Assembly: GCA_022827835.1 (NCBI GenBank)
Contig: JAJEIO010000029.1
Coordinates: 310,001-374,000 of the forward strand
Origin: Candidatus Latescibacterota bacterium
Lineage (GTDB): Bacteria > Latescibacterota > UBA2968 > UBA8231
Length of the DNA stretch: 64,000 nucleotides
Direction of reading: 5' to 3'
A model generated the notes under the pieces. The model saw nothing but the letters and a program-made list of their open reading frames with translations. It was not told where the DNA came from and ran no database searches. This document shows positions 60,053-64,000 of this stretch, in pieces (the first letter of the stretch is position 1; every line of letters starts with the position of its first letter). The position numbers and the translations under genes were made by a program.

Positions 60053-60798
60053 GGGGGGAGGCCGGCGCAGTAGTTGGGGATGTGCGCCAGTGCTGACCGC
60101 GGCCAGACCCGGAAGTCGGCGTAGGCAGCTGCAGCGTACCCCCGGGTCGAATTGGCATCGGTGAGCAAGGCGATGCCGATGGTTTTTTTTGGCAGTTTGG
60201 ACGACAAGATGCGCTCGTGATCTTTTTCCAGATCGACCCATTCTTGGAGCCATTGCCCCAACTTCTCCGGCCCGCTTTGGAGCACGACAAACCAAGGGCG
60301 GGCAATTCCTTTGCGGCGAGAGACGGTGCCTGGGGCCAAGGTCGTACTCCACACGTATTTGATTTGTCGCGGGATGCCGAGGAAGTTGTGCGAAAAAATG
60401 ACGTGTACCCCGGCGGCGCTGTCGTTGGTCTCGGTGTAGCGCTCGTCGCCCCCCGGCGGCAGGGCGTCGGCGCGCCAGCACCAAGTCATAATCGGGTATT
60501 GCCGGGGATTCCAGCGGAATTCCTTCATGAGGACGACCGAGTGGCCGGTATCCTGTGCGGCTAGGTAGCGGCGGTCGTTGGCCTCGCGGACGGCGTAGAG
60601 CTTGGGTTTGTCGTCGTCCTTGCTGCGCCAGCGCCAGCCGCGAGGCAGGCTGTCTAGGGGCGTGGAGGTAAAGTCCTCGATGACGATGTAGGGGGGGGCT
60701 TCATGCTCGCCTCCATCGGATGGTGCGTCTTGGGCGGAGGCAGTGTAGATAGAGAAGACGCAGTAGCCCGCTAGGCAAGCGAGTATGGGTCGACGCAT
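60049..60798 (-). CDS. DUF3047 secreted protein
   Basis: A protein of 249 residues with a signal peptide ('ACLAGYCVFSIYTASAQ'). 'RYPIMTWCWRADALPPGGDERYTETNDSAAGVHVIF', 'IKYVWSTTLAPGTV' and 'IGIALLTDANSTRG' are the characteristic DUF3047 blocks. It is a beta-sandwich protein of unknown role, often next to lipid or envelope genes. 18 nt gap to the upstream membrane protein gene and ATGA overlap with the glycosyltransferase indicate a single operon. Confidence 0.88.
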   Translation of the reverse strand: MRRPILACLAGYCVFSIYTASAQDAPSDGGEHEAPPYIVIEDFTSTPLDSLPRGWRWRSKDDDKPKLYAVREANDRRYLAAQDTGHSVVLMKEFRWNPRQYPIMTWCWRADALPPGGDERYTETNDSAAGVHVIFSHNFLGIPRQIKYVWSTTLAPGTVSRRKGIARPWFVVLQSGPEKLGQWLQEWVDLEKDHERILSSKLPKKTIGIALLTDANSTRGYAAAAYADFRVWPRSALAHIPNYCAGLPP

Positions 60799-60816
60799 TG
60801 CTCTACCTCTCGTGGG

Positions 60817-61848
60817 TCAGCGCGGGTTTTCTTGTTCCTGAAGCACGGTTAAGTCCGTCGCAGGGCGGCGCTGGAGTGCGGTACGGCTCATGTAGCTGAG
60901 AAAGGTCCAGCCGATGAAGATCCAGAACACGCGGCGCAGGCGGCGCGTAAGACCCAAAGACAAGCCGAGAGATGGGTCCAACCCCAAGCTAGAAAACAGA
61001 AATACGAGGCTGCCTTCCATGACCCCGATATTGGAGGGCATGAAGAAGAACAGTCCGTTGATGACCGCGCCCAAGGCGTTGAGCAGAAAACAAAACCAAA
61101 AACCAACGCCCGCGTCCAGTGCCCAGAGGATGGCATAGGTCTCACAGGTGCCCATAAACCAGCCGATGCTCTGAAAGAACAAGGCGCGTAGGAAGCGGGT
61201 GCGGTGGGTGCGGTAAAAGGTGCCGATATTGGTGTCGATGCGCGCCGCGCGCCCCATATTGCGCTCGATCATGTCGGTGCGCAGGCCGGCCGAGCGGAGC
61301 AGCTTGAGCAGGGACGTGAACATGTGCTCTTGCCGCTTGTAGAAGACCCAGAAGGCCGCCAAACTGACGATGAGCAGACACGCGAACAAAATCCGGTATT
61401 CTAAGGGAATGAGTTCGGACACGTCGTGGTAGTAAAACAACAGCCCTAGGCCGAGGACGGTAAAGGACAGGCCAACCGCAATTTGCGCGGTTTTGTCAAC
61501 GACCACCGAGGCCATGCCGCGCGGGCCGGGCGTCCGGTGGGTGAGCAAATAGGCCTTGACTGGCTCGCCGCCGAGGTTGGCTAGCGGCGTGAGCTGATTG
61601 ACTGCCTCGCCAGCGAGTTTGGCCGCAAAAAGGGTGGGCAGCCTTGGTTTGAAAGCGTCGGGCGGGAAGGCGAAGTTCCAGGCGATGGTGTTGGAAAGAT
61701 GCCAGACGCATGAGGGCAGCAACAGCAGGGGAAACACCCACTTGATCGCGTCTAGATGGTGGAGAACTTCATCGACTCCAAGCTGGCCGACGAGATAGCC
61801 TAGCAGCAGGAAGCCAAAGGCGACCATGGAGATTTGCAAAGCTCTCAC
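60817..61848 (-). CDS. UPF0104 / lysylphosphatidylglycerol synthase-like transmembrane protein
   Basis: A protein of 343 residues with about 7-8 membrane spans and no synthase domain. 'TLFAAKLAGEAVNQLTPLANLGGEPVKAYLL' is the family signature, with 'GVMEGSLVFLFSSLGL' near the end. The frame continues upstream to 61986, but a GTG at 61848 overlaps the previous stop (GTGA), and 'VRALQISMVAFGFLLLGYL' then begins the first span, so it was chosen. Related proteins flip or help glycosylate lipids. Second gene of the lipid operon. Confidence 0.88.
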   Translation of the reverse strand: MRALQISMVAFGFLLLGYLVGQLGVDEVLHHLDAIKWVFPLLLLPSCVWHLSNTIAWNFAFPPDAFKPRLPTLFAAKLAGEAVNQLTPLANLGGEPVKAYLLTHRTPGPRGMASVVVDKTAQIAVGLSFTVLGLGLLFYYHDVSELIPLEYRILFACLLIVSLAAFWVFYKRQEHMFTSLLKLLRSAGLRTDMIERNMGRAARIDTNIGTFYRTHRTRFLRALFFQSIGWFMGTCETYAILWALDAGVGFWFCFLLNALGAVINGLFFFMPSNIGVMEGSLVFLFSSLGLDPSLGLSLGLTRRLRRVFWIFIGWTFLSYMSRTALQRRPATDLTVLQEQENPR

Positions 61849-63137
61849 GCGGCTTCCTCTGGATTGACGGCCGGTGCCGGAAGCGAAGCGATCCGTCGCG
61901 CGGCGGCGCGCTGGTTGCCCATCAGCCGATAGTGGGTAGTCAAAACGCCCAGCGCCGCTGAGTGAATCAGGATGACGAGGAGCCAATAAACGATCGGCAA
62001 CAGATTGGCCACCAAACCGATGGCAATAAATAATGAGAGGAAATCCCGCTTGGTAATAAAGCCGGCGCGCTCTAGGAACCGATAGCTCCAGTCTTTTTCG
62101 CCATCGGGCACCTTGTTACCCAAGTCGCCGAGGTAGTACTGCAGGCTACCAGTGCCGGTTTTCAGGGCGTAGCTGTAGAGCAGGATTAGGGTCAAGACCA
62201 TCGAAGCGATGGCGGAGATGCCGGCGTAGATGGGCAGGTAATTGTCGGGATAGAGGTGCCACATACCGGCCATCAGCGCGGCGTAGCCGCCGAGATAGGC
62301 GAGGTTGTCGGTGACCGTATCGAACCAAGCGCCGAATTTAGTCTCGGCCAGCTTGACTCGGGCGATCTCGCCGTCGCAGCCGTCGAGGATAGAGGCGAGC
62401 TGCCAGAGGACACCAGCGCATGCGAGCCGCAGATAGTCGTCCGGCTGAGTCGCCAGATAGGCGGCGAACAGGCCTGGGCACAGGACCATGAAAAAGGTTA
62501 CCATGTTGGGCGAGATGCCAGTATCGATGATGAGCTTGCTGATGGGTACGGAGATGCGCACGTTGAGTAGGCGCGCTACCGTGCCGCTGGTGGCCTTGCT
62601 CACTTGGTCGAAGAGCATGTTCTTAGCGGCACGCGCGCTGCGCTTGTCAATCACGCGTTGCCACAGGTGCGGCGCAATGTCTTCGCGGCGGTGCGGACGC
62701 GCTGCGAGCCAACTCCAGAGGTCGCCGATTAGCGCATCCGGGGACAATGTGCCCGGCGAGCAGAGGAAGGCTCCGCTGCTGACGCGATTGTCGTTGCTGG
62801 TTTGCGCGACGAGGTCGTCTCGCTGTAGGCCCGCGTCGATGAGGGCTCGTAGCGAGGAGTGGTGGTGGACAAAATCGCCCTTGAGCAGCAGCGAGGGCGC
62901 GTTGGGCAGGCGAGCGGCCTCTGGGGTGGTTTGCTCTACTTGGATGTCGAGGTCGGGAACTAGAGATTTGCCGCTGGGGGTATGGCCGGGGGGGAGCACG
63001 ACCAAGACGCGCTTGATGCCCGCGCTGGCCATGGTGCGGATCCCGCGCTGGAGGAGAGTGCGGCCAGCAACCTGCACATCGGTTGCAGCGCCAGCGGGAA
63101 AAACCAAAATTCCTTGCTCAATTGCGCGCTTTGGCAT
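61845..63137 (-). CDS. CDP-alcohol phosphatidyltransferase with N-terminal nucleotidyltransferase-like region
   Basis: A protein of 430 residues. The CDP-alcohol motif D-G-x2-A-R-x8-G-x3-D-x3-D is perfect from Asp255 to Asp277 ('DGEIARVKLAETKFGAWFDT' start). Six or so spans surround it. The N-terminal ~170 residues ('GILVFPAGAATDVQVAGRTLLQRGIRTMASAGIKRVLVVLP') resemble a sugar-phosphate nucleotidyltransferase fold, as in bifunctional CTP:inositol-1-phosphate cytidylyltransferase/DIPP synthases, but the G-G-x-G-T-R-x loop is altered, so it may be non-catalytic. Probably makes an inositol- or glycerol-type phospholipid at the inner membrane. First gene of the operon. Confidence 0.88.
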   Translation of the reverse strand: MPKRAIEQGILVFPAGAATDVQVAGRTLLQRGIRTMASAGIKRVLVVLPPGHTPSGKSLVPDLDIQVEQTTPEAARLPNAPSLLLKGDFVHHHSSLRALIDAGLQRDDLVAQTSNDNRVSSGAFLCSPGTLSPDALIGDLWSWLAARPHRREDIAPHLWQRVIDKRSARAAKNMLFDQVSKATSGTVARLLNVRISVPISKLIIDTGISPNMVTFFMVLCPGLFAAYLATQPDDYLRLACAGVLWQLASILDGCDGEIARVKLAETKFGAWFDTVTDNLAYLGGYAALMAGMWHLYPDNYLPIYAGISAIASMVLTLILLYSYALKTGTGSLQYYLGDLGNKVPDGEKDWSYRFLERAGFITKRDFLSLFIAIGLVANLLPIVYWLLVILIHSAALGVLTTHYRLMGNQRAAARRIASLPAPAVNPEEAA

Positions 63138-63246
63138 GCGTTGCCGTTCAATTTGGGGATGAAAATAAAAGAGGCGGCTTTATAAAGAAACACTTAGTAT
63201 AAGGAATTCTGCACCGTTTGTCGGACCTTAATTTCATGTGGCTATT

Positions 63247-63263
63247 GTGTTACATGTGTTACA
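63247..63263 (+). repeat. direct repeat GTGTTACA x2 upstream of right-edge gene
   Basis: GTGTTACA at 63247-63254 and again at 63256-63263 with one base between, 20 nt before the start at 63284. It could be a regulator site. The 146 nt divergent gap holds nothing else clear. Confidence 0.35.
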
Positions 63264-63283
63264 ATTGACAAAAAGGGCGTGTC

Positions 63284-64000
63284 ATGGCGGTTAAGATCTT
63301 CACATGGCTACTTCTGGTCTGCTGGGCGACGGCTAGCGGTGCCCAGCGACACAATTGGCAGCTTGGCGGTGCGGGCTTGGCTTGGAGCGAGAACGATTCT
63401 GCTGTGGTGCTCATTGATTTCGATTCGGTGCCCGGCGCGATCCAACCCGTCTATATCGACCCCAACCAAAGTTTGCTTGCGCTCTTTACCGGCTGGGAAC
63501 CGCTCAAAGAGCCGCGCGAGCTGTCCTATGTCGAGGGCGAGACGCCACGGGCTTGGAAGGGTTCGCAGGGCAACGAGACGACGGCCCACAATGGCACCTA
63601 TATGGTCGATGGGGACAGTATGTCGTTCAATCCGCCGGTCTCGTCCAATCCCGAATCGGTCTGGTACACCATCGATTTGGCCGTACCGGTGCCGGCGCAC
63701 CGCTTTGGTTTTTTTACTCCGCCTCGGGGCTTTCGCTCCGACGGAATCCCCTTTGCCCAAGATGCCGTGCCTGCCTACGAGGTCTCCATCGCGGCGGAAG
63801 GCGATCCGAGTTGGCTCGAAGGGTCCCAACCCTATAGACGCATTGGTCCACTAATTGCCAATGTAGCCGAAAACTTTGTCGCCCGAGTGCAGATCGAATT
63901 TCCCAGACAATACGTGCGCTTCGTCCGCTACAAGCGGAAGACCTCGCTGTTGGATTCGGGGAGAGGGGGCAACACCAGCGTGGGTTCGGGGACCGCTTTC
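63284..64000 (+). CDS. secreted protein of unknown function, partial at right edge
   Basis: An open frame of 239 codons runs from the ATG at 63284 to the window edge with no stop. A signal peptide ('MAVKIFTWLLLVCWATASGA', cleaved near residue 20) is followed by beta-sandwich-like sequence: 'SAVVLIDFDSVPGAIQPVYIDP', 'HNGTYMVDGDSMSFNPP', 'VWYTIDLAVPVPAHRFGFFTPP' and 'YVRFVRYKRK'. The middle resembles the discoidin-like segments of the proteins at 40.8-45.4 kb ('FDLGGLFNIDRVRFYP'), so it may be a third member of that group, but this cannot be settled from the fragment. Confidence 0.75.
   Translation, partial: MAVKIFTWLLLVCWATASGAQRHNWQLGGAGLAWSENDSAVVLIDFDSVPGAIQPVYIDPNQSLLALFTGWEPLKEPRELSYVEGETPRAWKGSQGNETTAHNGTYMVDGDSMSFNPPVSSNPESVWYTIDLAVPVPAHRFGFFTPPRGFRSDGIPFAQDAVPAYEVSIAAEGDPSWLEGSQPYRRIGPLIANVAENFVARVQIEFPRQYVRFVRYKRKTSLLDSGRGGNTSVGSGTAF

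Noticed and set aside
58901-60484. A 527-residue glycosyltransferase starting at 60484
   Set aside because: The first 144 residues are an arginine-rich shadow of the DUF3047 gene; the GT4 fold begins at the ATGA-coupled start at 60052.
60817-61986. Long version of the UPF0104 protein starting at 61986
   Set aside because: The extra leader lies over the CDP-alcohol transferase gene and is low in hydrophobicity; a GTG overlapping the previous stop fits better.
1-64000. tRNA or rRNA genes, insertion sequences, integrases
   Set aside because: No cloverleaf-like or rRNA-like sequence and no transposase or integrase open frame was recognised on either strand.

Overview
The window looks like a chromosome segment of an uncultured, high-GC Gram-negative bacterium. 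Three secreted proteins end in FlgD/type-IX-like C-terminal domains with the 'FTPNGDGVND' or 'PNPFNSATQI' signatures typical of the FCB superphylum and of candidate phyla such as Latescibacterota and Poribacteria. There are several lipoproteins, one outer-membrane-barrel DUF5916 protein, two phytanoyl-CoA dioxygenase homologues, a sulfatase, a creatininase-family amidohydrolase and a compact polyketide synthase cluster resembling those of sponge symbionts. The lineage is inference; no rRNA or other marker gene is present.

Layout. 1-6.4 kb: a partial HsdR-N-like protein cut by the left edge, then a tight + strand run of sulfotransferase, short-chain dehydrogenase, GH20-like hydrolase and ABC exporter. 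6.5-10.6 kb: DUF5916 outer-membrane protein and a GHL10-type TIM-barrel protein. 10.6-27.4 kb: two paralogous lipoprotein receptors of branched-chain amino acid transporter type flank a mono-modular PKS (KS-AT-DH-MT-psiKR-ER-KR-ACP plus a second KS and a dead AT), a free ACP, an Sfp-type phosphopantetheinyl transferase, an alpha/beta hydrolase and an NCS2 permease carrying a C-terminal RsbW-like domain. 27.4-31.2 kb: sulfatase, creatininase family, SurA-like isomerase lipoprotein. 31.4-37.0 kb: a CBM9-like secreted protein and four tandem secreted Cache-domain proteins (seven Cache domains, no signalling output). 37.2-45.4 kb: PL10-like lyase, two phytanoyl-CoA dioxygenases and two discoidin-like proteins with FlgD-like tails. 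45.5-49 kb: MFS transporter and a Tat-exported receptor coupled to a HAMP protein. 49-54.5 kb: beta-propeller, phosphodiesterase, 2-hydroxyacid dehydrogenase, metallo-beta-lactamase-fold hydrolase, cupin. 54.6-58.9 kb: small accessory genes (AbrB antitoxin, membrane protein plus SinR/Cas2-like protein, GNAT), a DUF234 ATPase and an oxidoreductase. 58.9-63.1 kb: a four-gene operon probably making a glycosylated phospholipid. 63.3 kb to the right edge: a partial secreted protein.

The most unusual elements are: (i) the PKS with a catalytically dead, internally deleted second AT followed by a split ACP; (ii) the tandem orphan Cache array, three of whose four genes carry an almost identical 41-bp upstream element at a fixed distance of 38-40 nt from the start codon; and (iii) a short C-terminal tail, A-V-E-x3-W-x2-[LI]-K-x2-F, shared by unrelated secreted proteins and visibly decayed in one copy. 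No tRNA, rRNA, CRISPR array or insertion sequence was seen. No gene-free stretch exceeds 300 bases.
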